From positions 416,400,557-416,464,556 of the forward strand of contig CM077115.1 in assembly GCA_039619475.1 (NCBI GenBank): a stretch of DNA of 64,000 nucleotides, in the 5' to 3' direction. The notes under the pieces are model-generated. The model was not told the DNA's origin. It made no database searches and saw nothing but the letters and a program-made list of their open reading frames with translations. The DNA comes from Icerya purchasi (lineage: Eukaryota > Arthropoda > Insecta > Hemiptera > Monophlebidae). The translations under genes and the position numbers were made by a program. This document shows positions 26,081 to 37,383 of the stretch, in pieces (the stretch's first letter is position 1; each line of letters begins with the position of its first letter).

Positions 26081-26192
26081 TTTTTAGCATTATATTTGAA
26101 TCTTTTTCTTACTAAAAATCAACTTTTTCGTCACATTTTTTAGCATTATATTTGAATCTTTTTCTTGCTAAAAATCAACTTTTTCGTCACAT
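26081..26192. repeat. 56-bp tandem duplication
   Basis: Two adjacent copies of a segment starting TTTTTAGCATTATATTTGAA and ending in TTTTTCGTCACAT differ at one visible position (TTACTA versus TTGCTA). Confidence 0.9.
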
Positions 26193-27564
26193 TATTGTCC
26201 ATAATTTTATGCTTAAAAAAAAAAAAAATGAAAAAAATCGGATTTCTTTATTTTGAACTGCATTTTTATAGTAAAAACATCAAAAGCTGATTTCCAAGGT
26301 AATTTTTGGCAAATTGATAGTATTTTAAGTCAATCGCCTCTGTTATATTAATAAAAAATATGAAGAAAAAAAAAGAATTATGCCACATTTTTTCCCGTTT
26401 TTTGGCGAATACACAATTTATCTTCACCGATTTTCATCATTACTCACAGGCAGATGCGCCTTCTAACAGACAAAGAATCAATAAAATCGGTCCATAAAAA
26501 CATAAATTATACGCGAACAAACATAAAAAAAAGAAAAAAAAAAAAACATAAGCGAGAGACGTATAACCTGTTTCTTTTTGGAAGTCGGTAAGAAATTCGC
26601 ACGGACTCCGGTTAATAACAAAAATAAACAAATAAAATTCACCAATATCGAAAGATGTCACGGTTGTTGAGGAGGTGAAAAGATAACGATTTACATAAGC
26701 CCCCTGCTAGGAAATTAAACTAAACGGTATACATTATCAGATTAAACGGCGATATTGCAAACTAAGGATGGAGCACATCCCCGAAAAAGAAAAGAAAAAG
26801 GACATCTAGCGTTACATATTTATAAAATTATTCACCATTCTATTAACCAATTAGCAAACGGGGATGGTTGGTTGTACATGTTGCAGAATTTTTTCTGGAA
26901 ATCCTGATTATTACGCATTGCAACGTAAGTAAAACTATAATCCTCCGGATTTACCGAAACACTCAGACGCTGTGCGGATAGCACGCTTAAAAATGCATAT
27001 AAAAACGTCGCTTAAGAGATCCGATCGTTGCCCGCCGTTCAAATCTATCCCGTTTAACTCTTGTTCGGATTAATTTTCGTAAAAAATTCTACCCTGTACG
27101 ACCAATGGAAGATGAATTATCGCTCGCTCGTGAGAACCGTTTAAGTTTCTCTTACGATTATTACGAAACAGAAAGATAGCGCACTGACAAAAGGTCTCGC
27201 AAAAACAAGCAGCTACAAGTCGGAAAAACGGATAGCAATTAAAGGCTGCTCCCGAAAAAGAATCGTGGCCGATAACATTTCCCGGCCGTTACTGTGCCAT
27301 CTACCACTACTACTACTACTCATACGCCACTTTTATTCTCTTCCTAAATTAAAGCGTTCGCTCGAATTTTTCCTTTTCCCTCTGCATCGTGATTTTTTAC
27401 TAAACTTTTGTTTATTTTTCATTGTTGTCTTTTTCTATTCCCTGCCGTCCAGCCTTTTTTATAACACCGAGCAATTTTTTGATGTTAAAGACGAGAAAAA
27501 TGGGGGAAAAAAAAGGAAAAGAGGAAAAAAAAAAGAAACACAGACGTACGCAGAACTAAAGAGT

Positions 27565-27662
27565 ACAAAAGAAATTGTAATATAACGTTCTTGGCAATAT
27601 GACCTGAGAAGAAATAGCAACAAAAGAAATTGTAATACAACGTTCTCGGCAATATGACCTTC
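27565..27662. repeat. 55-bp-period direct duplication
   Basis: Two copies of a segment starting ACAAAAGAAATTGTAAT and ending GGCAATATGACCT, offset by 55 bp, with two visible T/C differences. Confidence 0.9.
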
Positions 27663-29049
27663 GAAAAGAAGAACAAACGATTTTGAGATTTCTCGTCAGA
27701 CAGAAAATAGAGACTATTTAGACCTTCTGTCTCGACTGATCAACAAAAGCGCACCAGCTTATTTTAAAAATATCCGCGTTGTTCCGCTTCTCATTATAAA
27801 ACTGGTTGGAGGTTTCCTCGAGGTGGTCGCATTAAGCCCTCTCGGAACGGGTCGCGTGATCGAAGAGAAAGAAACGAAGGCTATTTTGATGACGTGTTAA
27901 GCGTTTTTTTTCGATGCTGACCGTGTTTTATCAAATAGGGCTTGGACGATCGAGTGAAGTTGTTTTTAAAAGGTCTTTTAATGGATAGGTTCATCGGCGA
28001 TACGTCTCATTGACAGAGTCACGCGTAAGTGCACTACAAAGATTATTACCGTAAAAAAAACAAAAACACGCCCATTGAAATTTGTTATAAATCAAATCTC
28101 CGCTATTTTGTATAAAATTCGCACATATTACTGTCGCAACTGGTCGGCGTTTTAACGATTCGCGATGTAGAACGAAAAATAATTGGTCTATTACAGTGAA
28201 TTTTATAAGTATTATGTAGATACCATCTCTGCATTCGGAGTATCGGTAAAAGTGTGGTATATTCGAAATAATAAAAACAATATAATATTATTTTCCAAAT
28301 TTTTTCTAGATCGGCGCACACCGTTTTTACAGTTTTTCTTAATTATTTCATTTTCCCAGCTTGCTACATCGAGAATTATCGGAATTACGCAAGCGTCAAA
28401 ACCTTAGAGGCACTTCTTTTTTTAAAAAAAAAAAAAGAAATACATATATGTACATAATAATACCACATTGCGCAGTAATGATAATATCATAATAGAAAAA
28501 GCTCCACGCATATCGTTCTCTGTACCATTTTCGTCAATTCGAAGGCCTAACATATTTTATAACCTACCTCGTTTACGCTACCTTTGATAAGGGAGGTCTC
28601 TGAATTGTGACGGATAATTATCGGGTGTTTTCATTCGTTTCTTGCTTTTTCTTTTTTATTTCCAGTCAGTAGTATAAACACCGACTGCTCGCCGATGCGC
28701 TTTGCGACCGCTAATTTTATAAAACACTTTCTTATTTCTTCATACACTGCTGGAAATGAAACTAATCCGTTACAATGAAATCCCGAAAAACACGACCGCA
28801 TTTATTTTATTTCCTTCTTTTTCTTCTTCGCGATCTTTTTCAGCTTATACTTCATTCGCATCGAGAAATTTTGATTTAAAATTTCGTTTGTTTTTTTCCA
28901 TACTATTATTTTTACGATTGTAATATTTTTGTTGTTGCGAATACTTAAAATCACAACAAAACCGAATAAACTAACAAACAACCCCAAATTTCAGAATAAT
29001 ATCCTAGCGGGTCTTTTTTTCAAAGCCTATATCACGAACACCCACTAAT

Positions 29050-29134
<85 letters not shown>
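29050..29134. repeat. (TA)n microsatellite, about 42 units
   Basis: Pure alternating AT over about 85 bp, one of the longest runs in the window. Confidence 0.95.
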
Positions 29135-29137
<3 letters not shown>

Positions 29138-31229
29138 TCGCGATTTAAAACATTAACGCTGCGGCTGATAAAAATAAATTCGCGAATGCTAGTAGTTCGA
29201 ATACTACTTGTTAAAAAAAAAGAGATAGGGAGAATTCTCTACGTGGAGCAAATTATGCGCGCACATTTTTAAATTTTATTGTCTAAATATCATTTTTTGA
29301 GAATTAATTTGTTAATTTGAAAACTCGCTCCGAATCGATTCGATGTGCGGGCAAATGCACAATAATGATGCTTTGTCTTCGGATGCTTAATCGCTAGGGA
29401 GAAGAACGAGATAATTCTTCGACGTGTTATGTGACATATAAATTCGCTTTAACGAGAACAAATTTCTTGTTCCTGTTATTCCATATTCAGGGAAATATTT
29501 CACACTATCTTCAACGTCTACATCTTCTTTTCGAAATTTAACTGAAGCAGATGTAGGCGCTCCTTCGATTGTACATGTACTTAAAATCGAGAGTTGATTA
29601 ACTTTCTCAATTTAATTATCTTCCGGTTGCGTGTGACAATATTAATGTTTGAGAAAATTTCAACCCGGAGGGACTGAGTGGGTTATATATTTTTTTCTCT
29701 CTTTTTTCTTTGTGCTCACCAGCGAGCGGCATTGAGCACTAGTTAACGAATTACTGGATAAGAAATTCTATCGGATTGACGGGTTTATTACAAAAAAAAA
29801 AAAAAACAAATAAATGGGATGATAAAAAAAAAAAAAAAAAAAAAAAAAAGGTTCTCGTCGTTAATTTGAAACGTAATATTACACCGTTTTTTCTGCAACA
29901 AAATTGCTTCTTGTGGTACTGGCAAAAAGCTGAACAGTAAAATTTAGCGTTTGAGCAAAAAGCTATTTCAAATTTTACTATGATTATTTAAAATTACCAT
30001 CACCCAGATCAGCGTGTAGAATAGTAATTTTTTTAAGCCGAACTGTGTGATGACTAAAAAAATCAATTATCAGACCAGAGCAAGTTACTACTAATAGCGT
30101 GTACATTTAATAACATAACGCCGTTTGGTAAGCGGGGTTGCGCGGTGATCTACTTAAAATCGTAAAAAGAATTTTATATGGAATTCAAATATATTATGTA
30201 AGGCTACGAAAAGAGAAATAAATAAAATAGGCGAAATACACAGAAAAGAGGTATTAGAAACTTATACTATATCATCCTACTGGAAGAAAAACGACTTTAG
30301 ATCAATTATGTATGGAAGAAAAACGATGAAATGTCCCCCAAGATGTATTCGTAGATTACTAGAATTTAATGTGTCGATAATATCGAATTTAACCTTCAAG
30401 GGAAAAAATATTCGGGTAACAAGAAACCAAAATAATACATATTACATCTATTCCCGTCGCGGTGTAAATCTACGAATTGATAATCAATGTTATCTCAGCA
30501 GTTTTAATTAATTTAAATAAGTACAATCCCGCTAATGATATACTAGAGGGAAAAAAATAATTGGTGTGTGGAAAAAGGAGGTGCAAGAATGGCTGAAGGA
30601 ATGGTGCAAAGATTGAAGATCAAGTTACTATATCTCGCTACTCTTTAATGCTTCATTATTTACGGTTTTTGACGTTTATCGTGTCCTTTCTGGTTTTTAA
30701 GTTTTCACAGAAGATCATATTTTTCTATTTTAAAATATTAATCTGTCTGCATGTTCTGTTATAAAGATGCGTATTACGTTGCATGTTCTGTTATGTATCG
30801 CCATATGTTTATATACTCTTTTACTTGAATATATATAATGCTAGCTTTATTAGTATTGTTATTTATGGAATAAGTTAAGATAATTGTAATTTTTGTACTT
30901 TGTATCTTTTTTAATAAACGTTGATAATAGTGTTGGATACTCACACAACGGGCGTATTTTCCCTGCGTGATCCACAACTTATCTTTAAAATAAAAAAGAA
31001 ATCGATCGTATTTTTTAATTTTCCAAATTTCGAATTTCTATTCCCGTTAACGCTTGCCTGTTGCTTCTTAAAACTTTAAACGTTGGTTTTTTATGAATTT
31101 CTTATTATCGCTTTAATCTTATTTTCGGGTTTCTTTTTCTTTTTTCGGAGCCTGATTGCCGGAATTTATGATTAATTATTCTCCCTACCACAATATCTGT
31201 ATGATAATTTTGTTTCTGAAAATAAACAG
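29135..31229. other. unassigned AT-rich DNA
   Basis: No gene is recognised. A-runs occur near 29791-29804 and 29826-29849. Short frames at 30308-30511 and 30774-30977 lack motifs. Confidence 0.5.
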
Positions 31230-31660
31230 AAATACTCCCCCCGCAGCATCTTCTGTACGGAGGAAATTACTTTTCGCGCATCAAACTTTCGAAAATTTCG
31301 CTCGGTCTACATCATAGAAAGGGCAGGAAAACAGCAGATGGTTATTGGTCCAATATCCACTCGTTGACTAGAAGATGAAGAATGTCCAAAAAAAGTTCAC
31401 AACTCATTCGCAGTTATTACGGTCACGGATTTTCTTGTTAGCCCTTTTTCTGGAAATTTTGCGGTACTACGGTTTTCATAATTCTGGTTGAATTATCCTT
31501 GTTTCGGACCGTTTTTAAAATATGTAACCAATCTCTTTCAGATTTCGTAAATTTTTCACCGGACTGAAACGAGGTGCCATTTGTGCTGCTTCGTCCGTGG
31601 CAGCCGTGTCAGCGTCATCGTTCAATATTAAAGTGACCGAACACCCGAAAGAACTTAACG
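31230..31660 (-). pseudogene. LINE ORF2 C-terminal scrap (RNase H end and HxxxC knuckle)
   Basis: Reverse-strand reading shows a degraded VFGHFNIE, then DDADTAATDEAAQMA (about 31625-31580). These resemble the end of RNase H (VPGHxxIxGNxxADxxAxxAA). Further on, NHLLFSCPFYDVDRAKF (about 31345-31295) matches the C-terminal HxLFxCPxY knuckle of RNase H-bearing LINEs. At least one frameshift separates them. The catalytic part is absent. It is too short to assign to a clade. Confidence 0.5.
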
Positions 31661-31850
31661 AGTTGTTGTTTTTTATCGGTTATGTAAATGTTTTTCTTTA
31701 ATTTCGTATATCAATGAGTCTCTCTTTATAATGTCATACTTAATTCCTGAGTGTCGGCGACTACCTATTCGTACATCTCACCTGTACAGATGTATAGTGT
31801 TCATAGCAATTATTATATATATAGTACGAATGTGTGTACACACTCAAGAC

Positions 31851-32502
31851 TTTTTTTTTTTTTTTTTTTGAAAAATATGTATTTATAATTTTTTATATAC
31901 AAAAATTTTCGTCAAGCTAAAACGCTTGTCGACGAATTATCCTATTTGACATTTTACCATCTTAAATTAACTTATACATATACATGATCGTGTAATATTT
32001 ACTTAATCTATCTATTTTACTTATCAATAATTGCTAATCTATTTCTATTTTCTATATTCAGTTGTTTTTTTTTTTTGTTTCTTTTTTCCTAGCTTTTTTG
32101 TTGCGCTTTGTTTTCTTATTTTATGTTTATTATTTTTTTTATATTTTCTTCTTCCTGAAGCCATTCCTTTATTTTCCTTTTTCTTTCCCCTATTTTTTCC
32201 TTCTCTATTATTTCTTTGGGTATTTTATTCAACATCTGAGTTATAATATATTTATCCGTTTGCTCCCCCATCTTTGTTCTTGCTAACGGCAATTGGTACG
32301 AAAGTTTTTCCTTCAACTCGTATTCTGTGTTTATTCTTTCCTCCAATTCAATTTTCTTTTCTGCTGATATGTACTCCCATATCTTCAGTAATAAGTACAT
32401 TCCTCTTATGCTCATTACGTTTTCTTTTTTAATTATTTCACTATCGGTCTCTCCTTTATGATTTCCTATTACATTCGGAACTGAGATTAGTAATCGTTTG
32501 AT
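31851..32502 (-). other. unrecognised lysine-rich open frame with a possible A-tail downstream
   Basis: The reverse frame is open from about 32502 to the stop at 32116 (about 128 codons; the first Met gives 99 residues, MSIRGMYLLLKIW...). It is rich in K, E and I, includes LSYQLPLARTKMGEQTD, and ends in a basic, probably helical, tail. I do not recognise the family. About 250 bp below the stop lies a T-run (31852-31869) that would be an A-tail on this strand, so this may be the 3' end of an unclassified retroelement. A chance open frame in AT-rich DNA is the alternative, but the amino-acid composition is more protein-like than its neighbours. Confidence 0.4.
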
Positions 32503-34009
32503 TTACATCGTTATATATACAAGTGCAGTCCTATTTACATATGTCTATTGTGTACTGACCTAGCGCGCATATGATGCCGAAAATCAAACGAACTATGTTA
32601 CGACGCAGACAGAACGCCTAAACTATCATTAAGAATCTCTCGCTTTTATCTAAAACATTCGCTATACAGACGAAAAGTTCGACTGGATTACTTGCGGAAA
32701 AGGCAACTTGAATTTCTCTACCGAAACATCGAAAACCGTGAAAATAAGTACGTAGTTTTAATAACACGCTTCGATCAGATCTTTAAAATAATTATTAATA
32801 ATCTGATACTGAAGCCTTTATTACATAAAAGAACGAATCAATATCTCCAGCTGTGTTTCGTTAATAATGTGATGGAAGGAGGGAAGGATCACACTTGTAG
32901 TTCTTTTGCCATTATACAGCCATCGATGGAATTTTGTTTATAATAAATCTCCAAGTACTTGTTAGAAGCTTGCCGTCAATAATTCTTGAAACCGACAAAT
33001 AATTTGTTCGTTAGAAGATTTCTTTACGGAGACAGTGCAGGGATACTTGTTTCAGATGCAATACGGCAAGGACGGATTGAACATTTCCACTAATACTTCG
33101 TAATCCTATATTTTACGGTGTCTCGAATTGTTTAAGATTTGTAATTATCGAACCATGATTTAACCGTGACCAGCGACTTTATGAAATTTCCGAAATTAAG
33201 GGCGTATTGCGGTCTAGAATTTTGAAAAAATCAACTTTTTTTTTTACATATTCTTAAATTTTGGACCTTTAAGAATATACCCTCGAAAAAAGAAAAAAAT
33301 TTAATTCCAATAAATTACGGAGTTACCGCTATTTTAGTGACGCAGCAACTAAGCCCATCAAGTCGGAGCTGATCATTTTTGGTATGATGATATTATATAA
33401 ATGTATGAATAATAACCGCAAACACTTAAAAATCGATTACCCGAGGGTCGGAGTAACATATTTTTTTGAAAACCTTTTCGTGTTCAACGTTCAATTCACA
33501 TTAAATCTTCAAGAAACGGAAATGTACGTAGACCGCTTATAATTAGAAAATAAACCATTTTGAGTATTAATTTTAATTTTCGTCTGTAAAATGTGAGATG
33601 GATTCGGTGCTTGTAGCGTTTTCTTTTGGCGGTGTTCGAGCTAAAAAAGTATTCCCTGATATTTTGTTAATTCACGATCTCTTTTAAAATCGTTCTAATT
33701 TGCCTTCGTTTTATGGTTCCGTCAAGGATGCTTACTCGGCCAAAACATTCCTGTGCACATTTGTAAGAACAATCGAGTAGAGACAGCGTTGATGTCTGAG
33801 TCGTAGCAGTCAAAAGTTAAGAAACACGTGCCTGACCGTATCTGTACTGTGTGTCGAGTAACATCGAGTTGAGGGAAGATCGTAAAAACCCCGTTAAAAT
33901 CAGATATATATATATATACAAGAACACGGACAATTTAAATCGCAAATTATATAGCTGTTTATATTTTTAGTGAAGGTTTCTTACCAATTTTAAAAATTAT
34001 CCGTGCCAA
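32503..34009. other. unassigned AT-rich DNA
   Basis: No gene is recognised. The segment from 33196 begins TTAAGGGCGTATTGCGG, which resembles a TTAA-GGG transposon end, but no matching inverted end was found nearby. There is a short (TA)n run near 33904-33917. Confidence 0.45.
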
Positions 34010-34201
34010 ATGGGAATTACTATCGGTCCCGAAGCTTATGCGTTCGCTACAAAACGGGACAATAGTCGAACTGTGAGCGCTTCACAAGCTTCTGATGTTT
34101 CTAAGGAAATTAGTAAATCAGAACGAGCTTCCGAAAACATATCTATTTCGAAGTCGTCGAAGAAGGCCCACTCTGTAGAATCGCCGATTAACAAAATGTA
34201 A
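34010..34201 (+). CDS. candidate small coding exon, serine-rich, ending at a consensus splice donor
   Basis: The ATG has a good insect start context (CCAAATGG). It is followed by 63 codons with protein-like composition (MGITIGPEAYAFATKRD..., then a Ser/Lys/Glu-rich tail). The frame runs exactly into AATGTAAGTATAAG, a strong donor, overlapping its stop. A T-rich acceptor (ATTTTATTTTAG) lies at about 34707-34719, but splicing to it would give a stop almost at once. There is no recognisable domain. It may be the first coding exon of a host gene whose other exons lie outside or were displaced by the transposon at 34.8 kb, or it may be chance. Confidence 0.25.
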   Translation: MGITIGPEAYAFATKRDNSRTVSASQASDVSKEISKSERASENISISKSSKKAHSVESPINKM

Positions 34202-34794
34202 GTATAAGGTACCATTCTATGATTTGGACTGCTGCGATTGCCTGAAACTTGCTCAAAACTTTAAACGTGTTTTTATCCAACGTGGTCGACATGACATCTC
34301 AAGTTCAACGAATTTACTTCAAATTTTGTACCAACCTTCAATATATTATAACCTTCTAGCGACCCTACCGCTTTCGTGTAAAAATTGTGTTTTTTACGAT
34401 TTTAAAAAATTAAAAATTATATAAAAAAAAAATGTCGAAAAATGTATTTTTTTCTTTAGACAGCCGCCATTTTGTGAAGAAAAAAAAATCCCTCTTAGAT
34501 AGGAAGAAAGAAAGATTTATTTGCATAAACAATAACATTGCACTCATGACATAGTTGTTAATATGTGTACCGACACGAGTCTTACCACGTAACTAAATTA
34601 ATGAATATACATATAAATAAGACACGATATGCGACGTTTAAGTTAGTAGGAAAAGAACCAAAAACGAGCTATAACGGCACTCTTACTGATTAATAATCTG
34701 TTTTTAAATTTTATTTTAGATGACCTGAAGGACTGTAATCAACCAGAGCACCCCCTCTTCTTTTTACTCTCAACTTGACCAACTTATAACGTTC
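34202..34794. other. unassigned DNA before the Kolobok-like insertion
   Basis: No gene is recognised. It ends at the TTAA target (34795-34798). Confidence 0.5.
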
Positions 34795-34798
34795 TTAA

Positions 34799-34814
34799 GG
34801 GGCACACCTAGTGT
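34799..34814. repeat. left terminal inverted repeat of the Kolobok-like element
   Basis: GGGGCACACCTAGTGT, preceded by TTAA; a perfect 16-bp match to the right end in inverse orientation. Confidence 0.95.
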
Positions 34815-35022
34815 AACGGCCTACAAAAAAGGTGATTTTTGGGAATTTTTAGTTTCAAAATTTTAAGAGTATATTTATACATGTTTTAAGAATACACAGC
34901 GAAATTTTTGAAAAAAAAAATTAAATATTTTTTAAGTTATACACAATCTCCGACGGCGCGAAAAAAAAAAATGTCCTTCACTGCTGCAGTAATTCCGGCC
35001 TTCTCCGTGGATGAAATCTAAA

Positions 35023-35948
35023 AAAAACAATTTCTCGTTAAACTAGAAGATATTGTTCGTACAATGACCTACGAGCCAAAAAAAAAATCAAAAATTGACA
35101 AAATGGCGGCGTTTTAAAAAAAAAAGTCGAATTTCACCCAAAATTTTGGTTGTTTTTGGCCTGCCAAAATTCGATTTTTGATCAGATGAAAAAATCGATA
35201 GGTCATTGTATGGAGGACTATATAAAGAACATGTAGAAAAAATTTGGGAGTGATCGGATCATTTGTCTTTGAGTAATCACTGCAGCAAATTCGGAAAATG
35301 CTGTTTCGAGAAAAACGCGTTTAAAAATAAAATGATCATTTTCACTGTTATAAATGGTTTAAAATCATACTTACAGCTAATCTGCTATTCCAGGCCCGTA
35401 TAATTCACATTCCTCTTCTTCGAAAAGGGCTTGTTGAGCTGAAGAAGCTCTTCTTCTAGATGATCGACCCTCTTTTGAAGGAGCCCTTTGGCGATGATCA
35501 GCGATTCGTAGTCTCGTTTCGTCCTTAAGAGCCGCATAATCTTTTCGAAGAAGAGGAAGGTGAATTATACGGGCCTGGAATAGCAGATTAGCTGTAAGTA
35601 TGATTTTAAACGATTTATAACAATGAAAATAATCATTTTATCTTTAGACGTGTTTTTCTCGAAACAGCATTTTCCGAATTTGCTGCAGTGATTACTCAAA
35701 GACAAATGATCCGATCATTACCGAATTTTTTTCTACATGTTCTTTATATAGTTCTCCATACAATGACCTATCGATTTTTTCATCTGATCAAAAATCGAAT
35801 TTTGGCAGGCCAAAAACGACCAAAATTTTGGGTGAAATTCGACTTTTTTTTAAAACGCCGCCATTTTGTCGATTTTTGATTTATTTTTTTGATCGTAGGT
35901 CATTGTACGGACAATATCTTCTAGTTTATCGAGAAATTTGTTTTATTC
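35023..35948. repeat. large inverted repeat: two arms of about 405 bp around a 113-bp loop
   Basis: The left arm (about 35023-35427) is the reverse complement of the right arm (about 35541-35948) with few differences. Examples are CAAAATGGCGGCGTTTT/AAAACGCCGCCATTTTG and CCCGTATAATTCAC/GTGAATTATACGGG. The loop 35428-35540 is unique. As DNA it could extrude a cruciform; transcripts would fold into a long hairpin. Confidence 0.9.
35377..35591 (-). pseudogene. apparent last coding exon of the Kolobok-like transposase, in the palindrome loop
   Basis: On the reverse strand an acceptor-like TACTTACAG (ending at about 35592) precedes a frame open to the stop at 35377-35379. It reads LLRKDYAALKDETRLRIAD near its start and ends EEEECELYGPGIAD. 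A basic, helix-prone segment followed by an acidic stretch and a YGPGIAD-type end resembles, from memory, the C-termini of this transposase family. Just after the stop the sequence GCTGTAAGTATG is donor-like. Because the exon spans palindrome arm, loop and arm, the same splice-like signals exist on both strands. Confidence 0.5.
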
Positions 35949-36955
35949 TTTTTTTCACATGTAAATAGCACTCCAATTTGGCAACAGGTATATCATACGG
36001 ATTCAAATGTATAAGTCCTTTATGGGTGGCACTGTCACCATCACCAATGTAGCGGGAATATTTTACACCATATTTACTAATGGAACGACCAAACATGTCT
36101 TTTACACTATCCACTTCCATTTTTGAGGCAGATCCTTTATGATTGACATCACATTCTTCTTCGTGTAATGATAGCCATTCCTCATGAGCTTCAGGTTTGC
36201 TCTCTTTTTTTTTCTCCCAAAAAACACAACTCTGACAATATGTAGATTTTACGCATGAATCAAGAATTTTCCTGCCAGCGTAACTATTCCAAAACGGGAA
36301 GTATGACCACGTTTTTTCCAGGTATCATCGCCGCTAACAGTCAAAATAGTCTCCGAATTTTCTTCCTTTGATGTAAGCTCTTTTTCTTCATTTACAGCTT
36401 GCTGCATACTGAGCTTACAAACGGTTTCGGCTGCAGTCCGTAAATTCGTAAAACATCCCGCAAAAGTTTGGTGGTAAAATTTGCATGCTAGATCCATTAA
36501 TCCGCAGAAAATATTTATCCCATTTATTCCGACGCCCAAAAGACGCATCACAGCCACAATACGTCTATTTACTTCAAATGCGTTATCAATCATTGGTCCA
36601 GAATTGATATACGAATTGCCACATTCACAAATAATAGCTATTTTGAACCCTAGGCTACCTCTTGGACTTGCTTGATTAAAAGTAACTTTTTTTTTTGGCA
36701 GGTTTCACACACCACTAAATTACTAATTGCACTGAAAACTGATGTAAATTGTAAAATACAATATTCATGAGATGGGTCAATCACAACATTATTGTCATTA
36801 TTATGTAATAACTTTTCTGCGGACGTACTGGTATTCGCAGTAGATTGCTCAAACGTAAATCGATTTCCGGTGAACTTGCATTTTTTTGCGGTTGATCGGA
36901 GTCTGGGAACATCGTGAGTTCCTTTTTGATTTGAATATGAAGATTGATCACTCAT
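35926..36955 (-). pseudogene. Kolobok-like / Mutator-like-domain transposase, N-terminal and central part
   Basis: Three reverse-strand frames join into one protein of about 340 residues, beginning at a Met at about 36955 (MSDQSSYSNQKG). Frame 1 ends at the CETCQKK cysteine pair; a shift at the A-run near 36688 continues it as NQASPRGSLGF and ICECGNSYINSGPMIDN. The central part has MRLLGVGINGINIFCGLMDL and the first catalytic-type aspartates in SGDDTWKKRGH (about 36335-36300). A second shift at GGAAAA near 36268 continues it as DSCVKSTYCQSC, then KYGVKYSRYIGDGDSATH (DGD, about 36060-36015) and KLECYLHVKKRI. It stops exactly at the palindrome edge; the part expected to hold the catalytic Glu is missing. 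Both shifts lie in homopolymers, so assembly error is possible for those. Confidence 0.75.
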
Positions 36956-37363
36956 TTTTAGGAAAATAACACGTGCAAAATTATGAAGTGCTCGATACAA
37001 CGGTCACAATAAGACTAAATGTGTCTGGCTCCGAAAATACTTTACGTGGCAGTAAACGAAAAATTTCTCGAAATTTCTCGAAATTTCTAGAAATTATTAT
37101 AATGATATATTTCTATATACCGGAAAACCAACAATAGAAACCGGAATCGTGTTATAAGGGTTGGAAGGGACAGTAGACTCCGAACAATACCTCAAGTACG
37201 TCCCGTAGCTAATGAAACTCTCTAGCTGCCGAGCGGCTGCTCTTTAAATGGCTATAACTCAAAAACTATTTGAGATATCGATTTGAAATTTTAATATTTT
37301 ATTTTTAAAGGTGTAATCTATCAAAATATGAAAAAAGAAAAAAATCGATTTTTTTGAAATCTC

Positions 37364-37379
37364 ACACTAGGTGTGCCCC
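37364..37379. repeat. right terminal inverted repeat of the Kolobok-like element
   Basis: ACACTAGGTGTGCCCC, followed by TTAA (37380-37383). Confidence 0.95.
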
Positions 37380-37383
37380 TTAA

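Larger units (their letters stand above)
24973..29049. other. unassigned AT-rich DNA
   Basis: No gene is recognised. It holds two short direct duplications (26081-26192, 27565-27662), an (A)9C iteration near 25602-25632 and numerous A/T runs. The open frames here are low-complexity F/K/L-rich frames without motifs. Confidence 0.5.
34799..37379 (-). mobile_element. Kolobok-like DNA transposon with TTAA target duplication
   Basis: The left end GGGGCACACCTAGTGT (34799-34814) is matched perfectly, inverted, by ACACTAGGTGTGCCCC (37364-37379). Each end is flanked outside by TTAA (34795-34798 and 37380-37383). That target, the GGGG terminus and the transposase type fit the Kolobok superfamily; piggyBac also uses TTAA, but the protein does not resemble it. 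The 2581-bp element holds a frameshifted transposase on the reverse strand (35926-36955), a palindrome with arms of about 0.4 kb (35023-35948) and an apparent last exon in the palindrome loop. Its ends are intact but its transposase is not, so it could move only if supplied with transposase in trans. Confidence 0.85.

Noticed and set aside
33190..33380. TTAAGGGCGTATTGCGG as a second TTAA-type transposon end
   Set aside because: No inverted partner end was found in the window, so it is kept only as a note.
36249..36690. Two transposase frameshifts as programmed frameshifting
   Set aside because: Both lie in A-runs, but the element is also missing its catalytic C-terminal core; ordinary decay or homopolymer sequencing error is simpler.
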